From the NCBI GenBank assembly GCA_034436155.1, contig DAOTVP010000015.1, positions 62,001-126,000 of the forward strand: a DNA stretch of 64,000 nucleotides. The letters run 5' to 3'. The translations under genes were made by a program, and so were the position numbers. Each line of letters starts with the position of its first letter. The stretch's first letter is position 1. The DNA is from GCA-2794515 sp034436155 (GTDB taxonomy: Bacteria; Chloroflexota; Anaerolineae; Aggregatilineales; Phototrophicaceae). Below, piece after piece: positions 34,636 to 43,416 of the stretch. A model generated the notes under the pieces. That model saw only the letters and a list, made by a program, of their open reading frames with translations. It had not been told where the DNA came from and did not search any database.

Positions 34636-35892
34636 ATGGTTGTAGCGACAATGGGAATGCTTCATAAAGAACGGGAACAAGTCCTCAATGGACTCATTCA
34701 AAAAGGTCGTCAACAAGGGATGCTCACCTATGACGAAATTATGGCGGTCTTTCCAGAAATTGAGACCGATGTCGCGCTTTTAGACGAGTTGATGGACACC
34801 ATGATGGAAGCGGGTGTCGAAGTCCTCTTAGAAAAGCCAGACGATGCAGATTTGGCATTAGATGCCGCCGAGTCGTTTGATTTTCAATTTGACGAAGAAG
34901 ATGATCTCATCGCCAAAGAGGGTGAACTCTACTTGTCTGAAATCATGGATGATGCAGGCTACCGTCAGGCGCTGGATACCGATGACGTGGTGGGTTTGTA
35001 TCTGAAAGAAGCGGGACGTGTACCCTTGCTCACCGCCGCCGAAGAAGTGTCTTTGGCGAAGCGTATGGAGCGCGGGATGCAAGCCAGCGATCGCCTGAAA
35101 CGCTATGGTGATAAATTGCCGTTGGATGATGTTTATGACCTCAAAGAACGAGTCGCTGATGGCGAAATGGCGCAAGAACATCTCATTCGTGCCAATGCCC
35201 GCCTGGTGATCAGCGTGGCGAAGAAATACATTGGGCGTGGTGTGCCATTTCTGGATTTAATCCAAGAGGGTAACATCGGCTTGATTCGTGCCACCAACAA
35301 ATTTGAATATCGCCGTGGGCATAAATTTAGCACTTACGCCACTTGGTGGATTCGCCAAGCGGTTAGCCGTGCTGTCGCCGATCAAGGTCGGACGATTCGC
35401 GTGCCTGTTCACATGGGTGACCAACTGAATCGGATGCGTCGTATTCAACTGAACCTCATCCAAGAATTGGGGCGTGAACCAAGCATTGATGAATTGGCTG
35501 TTCACATGGAAACCACGCCCGATAAAGTCGAGAATTTGCTCGAAATTGCCCGTCGTCCGGTCAGCCTCGAAACGCCGATTGACGAAGATGGTGATTCTAC
35601 CTTCGGCGATTTTGTCGAAGACATCAACAGCCCCGCGCCCGCCGAAGAAGTGGCAACGCATTTGCTCCATGAGCAATTGCAAGGTGCATTAGACCGCCTG
35701 CCACCGCGTGAAGCACAGATCTTACGTTTGCGTTATGGGCTAGAAGATGGGCGTGTCTATACCCTCGAAGAAGTGGGGCAGACCATCGGCGTGACCCGTG
35801 AGCGGGTGCGTCAACTCGAAGCGCAAGCCCTCAACCGCCTGCGCCAATCATCGGCACACATCATTTTGCGCGATTATCTCTACGAGGAATAA
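34636..35892 (+). CDS. rpoD: Primary RNA polymerase sigma factor (RpoD/SigA)
   Basis: 418 residues. Region 1.1 is present (VLNGLIQKGRQQGMLTYDEIMAVFPE), followed by an acidic stretch. Region 1.2 is DVVGLYLKEAGRVPLLTAAEE, region 2 NARLVISVAKKYIGRGVPFLDLIQEGNIGLIRA with the -10 reading FSTYATWWIRQAVSRAVADQGR, region 3 RVPVHMGDQLNRM, and region 4.2 TLEEVGQTIGVTRERVRQLEAQALNRLRQ. The usual C-terminal LRDYL is kept. No strong ribosome site is seen, and starts at GTG 34627 or ATG 34651 are also possible. With all regions present it should be the housekeeping sigma factor. Confidence 0.95.
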   Translation: MVVATMGMLHKEREQVLNGLIQKGRQQGMLTYDEIMAVFPEIETDVALLDELMDTMMEAGVEVLLEKPDDADLALDAAESFDFQFDEEDDLIAKEGELYLSEIMDDAGYRQALDTDDVVGLYLKEAGRVPLLTAAEEVSLAKRMERGMQASDRLKRYGDKLPLDDVYDLKERVADGEMAQEHLIRANARLVISVAKKYIGRGVPFLDLIQEGNIGLIRATNKFEYRRGHKFSTYATWWIRQAVSRAVADQGRTIRVPVHMGDQLNRMRRIQLNLIQELGREPSIDELAVHMETTPDKVENLLEIARRPVSLETPIDEDGDSTFGDFVEDINSPAPAEEVATHLLHEQLQGALDRLPPREAQILRLRYGLEDGRVYTLEEVGQTIGVTRERVRQLEAQALNRLRQSSAHIILRDYLYEE

Positions 35893-35898
35893 GGCGCG

Positions 35899-36699
35899 TT
35901 GGCTCAGAAAGAAAAACGCACGAAAATCATCGCCTTTCCCATGCTTTGGGCATTGCTCATCGCAGGGGTGGGCGTGATTTTATTATTGAGTAATTTCGGC
36001 TTACTGGGCGATTTTAATGTGGTCGCCCTGTTGCCGTTATTATTGGTGATTGCGGGCGCACAAATTCTGTTGCGCGGTGATTTTGTCCCCAATGCCGATA
36101 CCCGCGATTTTGGCATCACTCGCGGCAGTGTCGAGAGCGCCACCCTCGAAATCAGCAGTGGCACGATAGATGTCGATATCCTCGCCTTGCAACGCGAGGG
36201 GCGGCTCATCGCGGGGCAATTTGCCGTGAATAGCCGTCCGATGTTAGACGTGCGCGATACCTATGCTCACCTGAAATTATTCCGTTCAAAAACGCCGTGG
36301 TGGTCGTTTGCAGATTGGAAAATCGCCCTCGCGCAAGATCTCCCATGGCAAATTTTGCTCACCACGCATCTTGGACAAGCCACGCTCGATTTGTCGCAGG
36401 TGATTGTGCATGATGTGGTGGTCGGAACAGGTTTGGGGGATATTCGCCTTGTCTGCCCCAAAGAGGCATTCAATCCGTTGTTTGTGCGCTCCACATTTGG
36501 CAACATCCATATTTTGACCCCGCTAGGCTATCGGGCGAAAATTGTCGTCAAAGAAACGCGCCTATTCACCGTCAAATTCGACACAGCCCGTTATGATAAC
36601 CCGCAAAAAGGGGTGTATCTGGCACAGGTCGAAGATGAACATGCGCCCATCATCGAAATTCAGGTGAGTGGCTCATTTGGCGATGTCTATCTGACGTAA
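35899..36699 (+). CDS. LiaF/DUF5668-like membrane protein
   Basis: 266 residues starting with TTG at 35899, six bases after the sigma-factor stop; AAGG and GAGG lie close before it. Two membrane segments (MLWALLIAGVGVILLLSNFG and VVALLPLLLVIAGAQILL) form the LiaI/LiaF-like N-terminal hairpin. The rest is a beta-rich toast-rack-like domain (SATLEISSGTIDVDIL, ATLDLSQVIVHDVVVGTGLGDIRLV, STFGNIHILTP, VSGSFGDVYL). Homologues sense or modulate envelope stress in Firmicutes; here that role is only inferred. If the TTG is not used, ATG 35941 would truncate the polar head. Confidence 0.72.
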   Translation: MAQKEKRTKIIAFPMLWALLIAGVGVILLLSNFGLLGDFNVVALLPLLLVIAGAQILLRGDFVPNADTRDFGITRGSVESATLEISSGTIDVDILALQREGRLIAGQFAVNSRPMLDVRDTYAHLKLFRSKTPWWSFADWKIALAQDLPWQILLTTHLGQATLDLSQVIVHDVVVGTGLGDIRLVCPKEAFNPLFVRSTFGNIHILTPLGYRAKIVVKETRLFTVKFDTARYDNPQKGVYLAQVEDEHAPIIEIQVSGSFGDVYLT

Positions 36700-36705
36700 A
36701 TCATC

Positions 36706-37254
36706 ATGAGTTTACCGATTATCATCCGCGATGCTTTGCCTGATGATATTCCCGCGTGTTTGGCGCTGGAATTATCTTACGAGACCGAGCGCGTCTGGCA
36801 GATGGCGTTTCAGCCAGAGACGGGAAATCGGAGCATTGTATTTCGCACAGAACGATTGCCCCGCCCGATGACGGTATCGTATCCTGCTGATGAGCGCCGT
36901 TTGAAATTGTGTTTATCTAAAAAACATTGTTTTCTGGTGGCGCTCACCAAGCCTGATGAACGCCTTATTGGATACTTGACCATGCGAGCCATGCCGACAC
37001 ATCGCATCGGGTTGGTTCAAGATATTGCCGTCAACGAATTTCATCGCAGGCAAAAAGTGGGCTTGCGCTTACTCAATGTCGCCCGTCAGTGGGCAATCGA
37101 ACACGATTTAATCCAACTGCAAGTCGAGACACAGACCAAAAATTACCCCGCCATTCAATTTTTACAACAAAATGGGTTAACCTTCTGCGGGTTTAACGAC
37201 CAATATTTTCTGAATGGCGATATTGCCGTGTTTTTTGGGCAATCGCTCAGATAA
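36706..37254 (+). CDS. GNAT-family N-acetyltransferase
   Basis: 182 residues. The acetyl-CoA loop is LVQDIAVNEFHRRQKVGLRLLNVARQWA (RRQKVG replaces the usual RGxGxG), with a later QVETQTKNYPAIQFLQQNGLTFCGF that is typical of GNATs. Early part binds substrate; identity unknown. It follows the LiaF-like gene after six bases. Confidence 0.85.
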   Translation: MSLPIIIRDALPDDIPACLALELSYETERVWQMAFQPETGNRSIVFRTERLPRPMTVSYPADERRLKLCLSKKHCFLVALTKPDERLIGYLTMRAMPTHRIGLVQDIAVNEFHRRQKVGLRLLNVARQWAIEHDLIQLQVETQTKNYPAIQFLQQNGLTFCGFNDQYFLNGDIAVFFGQSLR

Positions 37255-37375
37255 AATCCATCATCTATTTCTATCGTAATAACATCAATTTGCCCCTACA
37301 CGCCTCTCTGAGTGTCTATTATGCTTGTGATGTGATAGGGGTATGTGTGTTATGCCCCCTCAATGATAGGGATAT

Positions 37376-39313
37376 TTGAAAAAGATGATCTCTGTGGTGT
37401 TAGAACGATTTTTGCAACAATCTTTAGATTTGCTCAACGAAACGTTAGCGGCGGCGATTGTTGTCGTGGCGGCTTCGTTATTGCTCTACAATTTATCGCG
37501 TAATTTACGCAATCGGGTTGCACGCACATCGGCGGGAGTTTTGGCTTGTGTGACGGTGGTCTATGTAGGTGATGTATTGATGGCGTTGGCTATGCAATCC
37601 GCAACCATTGAGGCATTGTTGCGCTTTCAGTGGATAGGCTTGGCATTCATCCCCGCCAGCACCTTTCATTTATCTGATGCGCTCCTCGCAACAACGGGTT
37701 TGCCCTCGCGGGGTAGGCGCAGGCGTGTTGTTCGTATTTTATACGCCATTGCCACCGCCTTACTGGTGCTTGCCGCCCTCACAGATGAGTTGGTCTTATT
37801 TGTGCGTTTGGATGATGGGCGGGTGAGCCTGAACGCTGGCACATTTTTTGGTTTGTATATGGCGTATCTCATCCCGACCAGCATCATCGCCGTCACCAAT
37901 GTCTGGCGGGCGCGGGCGCGGTGCATCACCAAAAGCACACAACGCCGTATGACGTATTTGCTGGTGTCGGTCTTGATGCCCACCATCGGCATTTTTCCGT
38001 ATTCGACATTTTTGCCCGTTGGTGAAGAATTTACCGCATGGGCGTTGGTTTTGGTGAATTTGACGAATATCGTTGTGATTTTGGCGCTCTTATTCCTCGC
38101 GTACCCGCTATCCTTTTTTGGCTCAGATTTGCCCGACCGTGTGGTCAAAGCCGATTTGTTACGATTCATGCTACTCGGTCCCGCGACGGGTTTATTGGCG
38201 TTGGTGGTGATTATTTATAACGCGCCCCTCTCGCGCCTTTTAGGAGGCTTAGGCGAAGAATTTATGCCATTTATGGTGGTCGCGGTCATCTTGTTGTGGC
38301 AATGGACGGTCGATGGTTTGTTGCCATACCTCGAAAAACGCCTGATTTATTATGATGATACCGAACAAGTCAGCCAATTGCGTAACCTGAATGAGCGCCT
38401 CTTTACCCGTGCCGATTTGTTGCAATTATTAGAGGCAAATTTAGAAGCAACTTGCGATTCGATGCAAGTATCGGGGGCATTTATCGTCAAGATGAATCAA
38501 TCTGTCCCCGAATTGGTCAAGACGGCGGGGCATATTCATATCTTAGAAGATATGCTCAAGACTGCCGATTTCCCATTAAATAGCCTGATGCCCTCTAAAC
38601 GGGTACGCTGGTCAGATTATTGGCTGGTGGGGTTATATAGCCACCGACATGGACAAAATGAAACGGTCACAGAAGAATTGATTGGGGTGTTGGGGTTTGT
38701 CGCTTCATCATCCGATTTGAGCGCCGATGATGAAAAGTTATTGGCGCGTTTTACCAAACGTCTGACCAACGCGCTCGATGATTTATTGCTCCAAGAGGAA
38801 TTATACGCCGCTTTAGAGGGGTTATTGCCTCAAATCAATGTTACACGGGCGCGTGTTGCCGAAGTGGATTATCTGCCCGGTCGTGATGCCAAACCGCGTA
38901 TCACTAATGGCAATTTGCCCAACCGTGATGAACTCATCGAACAAGTTCACGCCGCGTTGCGTCATTATTGGGGCGGACCAGGGTTGACGAGCAGTCGTTT
39001 ATTAGAATTATATGCCGTCCAACGTGCCTTGCCCGATAATGATGATAACCCCGTGCGGGCATTACGCACTGTTTTGCTCAATGCCATCGAAAAACTGAAG
39101 CCCGAAGGCGAGCGCAGTATGAAAAATCCAGAGTGGACACTCTATAACATTTTACAACTGCGCTTTTTAGAACAGCGCAAAGTGCGCGATACCGCCACTC
39201 GTCTTTATATGAGCGATGCGAACTTGTATCGCAAACAAAATGTCGCTATCGAGGCGGTGGTAGATGTGTTACTTGAGATGGAACGCGAGGCGATGTCTAT
39301 ACAATTTTCATAA
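37376..39313 (+). CDS. Multi-pass membrane protein with GAF-like and C-terminal HTH-like regions
   Basis: 645 residues. Residues 15-320 have about eight membrane segments, resembling the sensor part of some histidine kinases. Residues 335-480 look like a GAF domain (LNERLFTRADLLQLLEANLEATC, VSGAFIV, GVLGFVASSSDLSADDEKLLARF). No kinase, cyclase or phosphatase motif follows. Instead the last 130 residues are helical and end in LRFLEQRKVRDTATRLYMSD ANLYRKQNVAIEAVVDVL, which reads like a helix-turn-helix. This would make it a membrane-bound one-component regulator, a design rarely described. The start is TTG at 37376 after AGGGAT, or ATG at 37385. Confidence 0.55.
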   Translation: MKKMISVVLERFLQQSLDLLNETLAAAIVVVAASLLLYNLSRNLRNRVARTSAGVLACVTVVYVGDVLMALAMQSATIEALLRFQWIGLAFIPASTFHLSDALLATTGLPSRGRRRRVVRILYAIATALLVLAALTDELVLFVRLDDGRVSLNAGTFFGLYMAYLIPTSIIAVTNVWRARARCITKSTQRRMTYLLVSVLMPTIGIFPYSTFLPVGEEFTAWALVLVNLTNIVVILALLFLAYPLSFFGSDLPDRVVKADLLRFMLLGPATGLLALVVIIYNAPLSRLLGGLGEEFMPFMVVAVILLWQWTVDGLLPYLEKRLIYYDDTEQVSQLRNLNERLFTRADLLQLLEANLEATCDSMQVSGAFIVKMNQSVPELVKTAGHIHILEDMLKTADFPLNSLMPSKRVRWSDYWLVGLYSHRHGQNETVTEELIGVLGFVASSSDLSADDEKLLARFTKRLTNALDDLLLQEELYAALEGLLPQINVTRARVAEVDYLPGRDAKPRITNGNLPNRDELIEQVHAALRHYWGGPGLTSSRLLELYAVQRALPDNDDNPVRALRTVLLNAIEKLKPEGERSMKNPEWTLYNILQLRFLEQRKVRDTATRLYMSDANLYRKQNVAIEAVVDVLLEMEREAMSIQFS

Positions 39314-39360
39314 TAAATCGTACAAAAGTCATATTTTATGCGCGAATCGGTGTTTTGTAT

Positions 39361-39389
39361 TTGCATCATGCTTAAAAACTGCCTATAAT
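39361..39389 (+). promoter_or_regulatory. Sigma-70-type promoter for the S1-domain gene
   Basis: TTGCAT (39361-39366), 17 bases, TATAAT (39384-39389). Expected start near 39396, about 53 bases before the ATG. Confidence 0.65.
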
Positions 39390-39448
39390 GACATAACAGA
39401 GGGAACTAAAGAATGTTAGATGTTTATCGGTAGTTTAGAGGGGATTTT

Positions 39449-40447
39449 ATGTCTATTGATGCACACCGTTATGATTACATTCCGCCACCGTTGACGCTGG
39501 ATGAAGGCTATTGGACTGCATTGCTCCAAGAAGGTGAAAATGCCACCAGTGTCCCTCAACACGATGAATTTATGCCTCATTTCACACGATTTGATGATGA
39601 TATGGCAGATTCGATAGATGCAGGGCATCATGGTCTCTATCATCACGAATCATCGGAAGATTGGGAAGCCATCGAGACAGTTTTTTCCTCTGACGAAGTG
39701 ATAGAGGTGACGGTTATTGGCTATAATCGGGGTGGGTTATTGGCTGCGTGGCGTAGCTTGCGTGGATTCGTCCCTGCTAGTCAACTCATCAATTTTCCCG
39801 CCACATCGAATCAGATAATCCGTCGCAATGCGTTAATGAATCGCGTTGGCGAAATCATGCACTTGCGAGTTATCGAATTGTTGGTCGAAAAAAATCGGTT
39901 GATTTTATCGGAACGTGCCGCCCAAGCTAACCCTGGCGAACGCGCCAATATTTTGCATACCCTACAAGCGGGCGATATTGTTGAGGGGATCGTCACCAAT
40001 TTGTGCGATTTTGGTGCATTTATCGATTTGGGTGGGTTAGAAGGGCTTGTTCATATCAGCGAATTAAGCTGGGGCAGGGTGGGGCATCCAGAAAATCTGC
40101 TCACACGCGGGCAAATCCTTCGTGCGTATGTTTTGGGTGTAGACCAAGAAGCCAGTCGCATCGCGCTCAGCTTAAAACGCCTGCGTCCAGACCCGTGGAA
40201 GACGGTGCAAGACCGCTATAGGGTCGGGCAAGTGGTGGAAGGTGTTATCACCAATGTGGTTGATTTTGGCGCGTTTGCGTGCATCGAAGAAGGTTTAGAA
40301 GGACTCATTCATGTGTCCGAATTGGCAGAGGGTCACTTTTTGCATCCGCGTAATGTGGTCAAAGAGGGGCAACATATCCGCGCACGCCTTTTGAATATCA
40401 ATGGCGCGGCAAGGCGCTTAGGATTGAGCCTGCGCCTAGAAGAATGA
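39449..40447 (+). CDS. S1 RNA-binding domain protein (ribosomal protein S1-like, three S1 domains)
   Basis: 332 residues. After about 80 acidic, His-rich residues come three S1 domains, around residues 85-160, 172-240 and 256-330. The second and third carry the classic pattern GDIVEGIVTNLCDFGAFIDL, GLEGLVHISELSWGRV and VVEGVITNVVDFGAFACIEE, GLEGLIHVSELAEGH. The first (VIEVTVIGYNRGGLLAAWRSLRGFVPASQL) resembles the first ribosome-binding repeat of S1. Shorter than the six-domain S1 of proteobacteria but similar to S1 of Gram-positive bacteria and cyanobacteria. It likely helps mRNA binding at the ribosome. GAGGGG precedes the ATG. Confidence 0.88.
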   Translation: MSIDAHRYDYIPPPLTLDEGYWTALLQEGENATSVPQHDEFMPHFTRFDDDMADSIDAGHHGLYHHESSEDWEAIETVFSSDEVIEVTVIGYNRGGLLAAWRSLRGFVPASQLINFPATSNQIIRRNALMNRVGEIMHLRVIELLVEKNRLILSERAAQANPGERANILHTLQAGDIVEGIVTNLCDFGAFIDLGGLEGLVHISELSWGRVGHPENLLTRGQILRAYVLGVDQEASRIALSLKRLRPDPWKTVQDRYRVGQVVEGVITNVVDFGAFACIEEGLEGLIHVSELAEGHFLHPRNVVKEGQHIRARLLNINGAARRLGLSLRLEE

Positions 40448-40457
40448 TCGTGTTGGT

Positions 40458-40478
40458 GGACGCGCTTTTTGCGCGTCC
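40458..40478. repeat. Dispersed palindromic repeat, module A, also a likely bidirectional terminator
   Basis: GGACGCGC (40458-40465), TTTTT loop, GCGCGTCC (40471-40478), then GTTTTATCC. The arms are identical to those at 25825-25844, only the loop differs. It fills the 34-base gap between convergent genes. Confidence 0.7.
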
Positions 40479-40481
40479 GTT

Positions 40482-40907
40482 TTATCCAAATAATTCCAGT
40501 AGCCGTTGACGTGCGTCTTCTTCGGGCGCTTCAAATTCTTGGCTAATTGTCATCGGATTACGACTACTCGCCGTCATGCCCTCCAACATTGGCGCGGGCA
40601 TGATAATCATGCGTGCGAATGCGCGTAACATCTCTTCATTTTGTTTGACAATCTCGAACAAACCGCGTTGTTTTCCCCATTCGCTGGTGGCGATATGCCG
40701 TGCCAATAACCGCGCCAATGACATGCGCGGCGAATACTGGTCTTTGATGCTCAAAAATGTCCCAGAAAGTTGATTCACGTCCACTTCATCCCACATGCCT
40801 GCTTTGGGGTGTTGGAGCATAGACTCAATTGGTACGGGGGGCGCATGAATATCAAACGATTCCAACAATTCATGGGTGATTGCTTCTAGGCGTTTTAAGT
40901 CATCCAT
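40482..40907 (-). CDS. Possible IrrE/ImmA-like domain protein lacking the zinc motif
   Basis: 141 residues. The opening LEAITHELLESFDIHAPPVPIESMLQ and the closing APEEDARQRLLELF match the layout of ImmA/IrrE (DUF955) domains, in which an HExxH zinc motif sits in between. Here the corresponding helix reads SLARLLARHIATSEWG, so the Glu and second His are missing and proteolysis is not expected. The family match is by pattern only. It overlaps rsmD by eight bases and is translated after it. Confidence 0.45.
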   Translation of the reverse strand: MDDLKRLEAITHELLESFDIHAPPVPIESMLQHPKAGMWDEVDVNQLSGTFLSIKDQYSPRMSLARLLARHIATSEWGKQRGLFEIVKQNEEMLRAFARMIIMPAPMLEGMTASSRNPMTISQEFEAPEEDARQRLLELFG

Positions 40908-41481
40908 CGGCTTGTGTATCCTCTTCTTTCAGCATGTAGAACAATAATAACGTCTTGCCATAAATCCGTTCATCCGTCAATTCGAGGTTAGATAATGATA
41001 CATCCGTCAATTCTTTGGGGTCAATTTGTACGGTGACAATTGTCTCATCGCCCAGCCATGCTGGAGTTTTATCCAACGCTTGCAATGCCTCTAGCCATAA
41101 TCCTTTGTATTGGGGTGGGGCGACATAAATAAAATCGAAAGGCGGTTGGGGCGGGTTTGTTTTGATAAACGCGAATACATCGGCTTGTCGCACCACCGCC
41201 CCCGCTTTGAGTTTGGTGATGTCGAGGTTATCTTCAATTGTACGGCACGCGATTCGTTCTTTTTCGATGAACACGGTTTGTTTTGCGCCGCGACTGAGCG
41301 CCTCTATGCCAACGCTACCCGTCCCTGCGAACAAATCTAAAAAGCGTGCGCCGATAATATCGCGCCCGATGATGTTGAAATAGGCTTCTTTGACCCTATC
41401 CATGACGGGACGGGTGGTATCGCCCGGTACAAGTTTGAGTTTGCGCCCTTTGGCGCTCCCTGCAATGACACGAATTGGCAT
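40900..41481 (-). CDS. rsmD: 16S rRNA (guanine966-N2)-methyltransferase RsmD
   Basis: 193 residues, normal length. The start MPIRVIAGSAKGRKLKLVPG with TRPVMDRVKEAYFNII is diagnostic. The SAM site is FLDLFAGTGSVGIEALSRGA, with the acidic VFIEKE in strand 2. The catalytic motif, usually DPPY, reads DFIYVAPPQYKG. The conserved Asp is Ala but the Pro pair and Tyr are kept, a form that I believe occurs in relatives. It lies two bases after the URO-D family gene and overlaps the IrrE-like gene by eight. Confidence 0.93.
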   Translation of the reverse strand: MPIRVIAGSAKGRKLKLVPGDTTRPVMDRVKEAYFNIIGRDIIGARFLDLFAGTGSVGIEALSRGAKQTVFIEKERIACRTIEDNLDITKLKAGAVVRQADVFAFIKTNPPQPPFDFIYVAPPQYKGLWLEALQALDKTPAWLGDETIVTVQIDPKELTDVSLSNLELTDERIYGKTLLLFYMLKEEDTQADG

Positions 41482-41483
41482 AA

Positions 41484-42470
41484 TTATCCTAAAATATCCA
41501 CCGCTTCGCGCACCATCCGTATGTGCGATAACGGGGTTGTGATGGGTATAGTCGCATTCGCACCAATGATAATGCGCGTGCGATTGGTTTCGATCAAGGC
41601 TTCGCGGATGCTCTCACGGATGAGTGTGGGTGTGCCGAGTATCAGATGTTTTTCGATATTTAAGCCACCACACAACACTTGACTGGTGCGCGTTTTGGCG
41701 GTCATCCAATCGGGTTGTTTATCCGTTGCATCCCAATGGATGATTGGTAACGGGTAACTCGTCGCCAGCGCGAACATCGGGTTCTCTGCGAGGTGGAGCA
41801 TACTCAACCACCAACGCGAGTCTCTATTTTCTAAAACTTTGCGGTCATATGGGATGCCAAATTCGACATATTCCGCCTCAGACATCACCGAAAAACTAGC
41901 ACAATCCATTGTATATGATACACCCGAAATGCCAATTTTACGGAGTGAATCGACCAACCTTAGTGTATTTTCGGTCAGGATATTTAATCCTGTGATGAAG
42001 CGTTGAGGTGCGGTTCGCATATGGATGAGCAAGGTATTTTCACCTGCTATCATGCGTGCTTGTGATAGCGGGCTATAAATATGTGCCAAAACAGGGATTT
42101 GTTTGGTGTTGGCTTCGGCGATAATCCCGCGTAAGGCTTCGAGATATTTGCCCAATTCACCCCGACCAGGATCGAGTGTGCGTAATTCTGTCCAGTCGAG
42201 TGTGCGTTTGATGATGGGTTTGATGATATGTGCATCGCCCGATGGGTCGCCCGTCCAAACGGCTTCTACACCATAATCGGATACGCAATAGGCGCTGAAC
42301 GGGGTGGTGTGGATGAAATCCCAATCATATTGCTCCTGAAAATCGAGCGTAGAACGCACAAAATCGGCAATTCGCAAGTCATCGCCCGGGAAATGTCGCC
42401 AAATTGCAACAGGGGCGCGGTCTGGTTTTTCGCCATGTAGGGTGCGCTCTAATCGCTCACGTTTATCCAT
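41484..42470 (-). CDS. Uroporphyrinogen decarboxylase (URO-D)-family protein
   Basis: 328 residues. The start at 42470 (MDKRERLERTLHGEKPDRAPVAIWRHFPGD) is the conserved beginning of this group; the frame back to 42521 runs into the upstream gene. The family includes HemE and corrinoid-dependent methyltransferases such as MtaA/CmuA. The motif PVAIWRHFPGDD instead of the HemE RQAGRYLPE argues against haem synthesis and for the methyltransferase-like branch. Substrate unknown. It lies five bases after the TPR-like gene on the same strand. Confidence 0.8.
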   Translation of the reverse strand: MDKRERLERTLHGEKPDRAPVAIWRHFPGDDLRIADFVRSTLDFQEQYDWDFIHTTPFSAYCVSDYGVEAVWTGDPSGDAHIIKPIIKRTLDWTELRTLDPGRGELGKYLEALRGIIAEANTKQIPVLAHIYSPLSQARMIAGENTLLIHMRTAPQRFITGLNILTENTLRLVDSLRKIGISGVSYTMDCASFSVMSEAEYVEFGIPYDRKVLENRDSRWWLSMLHLAENPMFALATSYPLPIIHWDATDKQPDWMTAKTRTSQVLCGGLNIEKHLILGTPTLIRESIREALIETNRTRIIIGANATIPITTPLSHIRMVREAVDILG

Positions 42471-42475
42471 AACGG

Positions 42476-43369
42476 TTATACACTCGTTTCGGCATCCAAT
42501 TCGGATAACCGTTGACGGCACATCCGCGCCAACATCATATAACGGTCATCTTCGGTCGTCTTGAGGCTATTCGACCCATCCTCGATGATACGGGCTTTTT
42601 GGAGCGCGGCGGTGGTTTTGGTGACATAATCGTAAGCCTGTTGGAACGATTTAATCGCCCCAGATTTATCGCCACTGGCGCGTTGTGCCAATCCTCTGCC
42701 ATACAGGGCATCGACATCATTGGATTTGATTGCCAACACCTCATCAAACGCACGTACAGCATCTACATTTTGTCCGTTACGATGTTGACCCCATGCCGCA
42801 CCAATCATTTTTTGGCGTTCACGGCGGGCTTGTGATAACACACTTAACCGTTCTTGGGCGATTGCTCTGATCGATTCGATTTGGGCATACACGGGATTTT
42901 GCGTCCATTGCCCATTCATTGGGATGTTTTGGGCGAATTTGAGTTTGAGCGTGTTCTCAATCGAGGGCATCGCCAGTTTGAGCAAAATTTCTTCGACATA
43001 TTCGTCCATGACCGAAAAATAATTCACAGCTTTGAGCGCCGTAAAGCCCGATAAAATCGGCTCGAAGGCGGGGGCGATGGCGGGGTCGCCGAGCATCATG
43101 TCTTCGAGACGGCTCACATTGTCGCGTGCTAACCCAACCGAATCATGAAAATTACCCATGGTATGCAGACCAACCGCTTCGCGCAAGGTGTCTAAACTGG
43201 CTAAAAATGATGACCGTGCATTATTCAGCGCATTCCAAAAGGTGGTCGCATTGGCATCGGATGAATTGGGGGCGCTATTGGCGCTTTCTTTTAATCCATC
43301 TACCATATTCAAAATAGAATGCCGAATATCGGCAATATGATTATCACTCAGGGCGAGGTTTGAAGGCAT
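42476..43369 (-). CDS. Helical protein with C-terminal TPR repeats
   Basis: 297 residues, no signal peptide or membrane segment. The first 190 residues are predicted all-helical without a recognised family. Residues 195-265 form about two TPR units (GAAWGQHRNGQNVDAVRAFDEVLAIKSNDVDALYGRGLAQRASGDKSGAIKSFQQAY). AGGAGC precedes the ATG. The first of four closely spaced minus-strand genes ending in rsmD and the IrrE-like gene. Probably a protein-protein adaptor; partner unknown. Confidence 0.6.
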   Translation of the reverse strand: MPSNLALSDNHIADIRHSILNMVDGLKESANSAPNSSDANATTFWNALNNARSSFLASLDTLREAVGLHTMGNFHDSVGLARDNVSRLEDMMLGDPAIAPAFEPILSGFTALKAVNYFSVMDEYVEEILLKLAMPSIENTLKLKFAQNIPMNGQWTQNPVYAQIESIRAIAQERLSVLSQARRERQKMIGAAWGQHRNGQNVDAVRAFDEVLAIKSNDVDALYGRGLAQRASGDKSGAIKSFQQAYDYVTKTTAALQKARIIEDGSNSLKTTEDDRYMMLARMCRQRLSELDAETSV

Positions 43370-43416
43370 GGTAAGCTCCTAAATCCAAATAGATTAAATT
43401 TTTTTGATATGGGTAT

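Noticed and set aside
36706..37254. Ribosomal-protein alanine acetyltransferase (RimI)
   Set aside because: GNAT fold is clear but the CoA loop and N-terminal region do not match RimI specifically, so only a general call is given.
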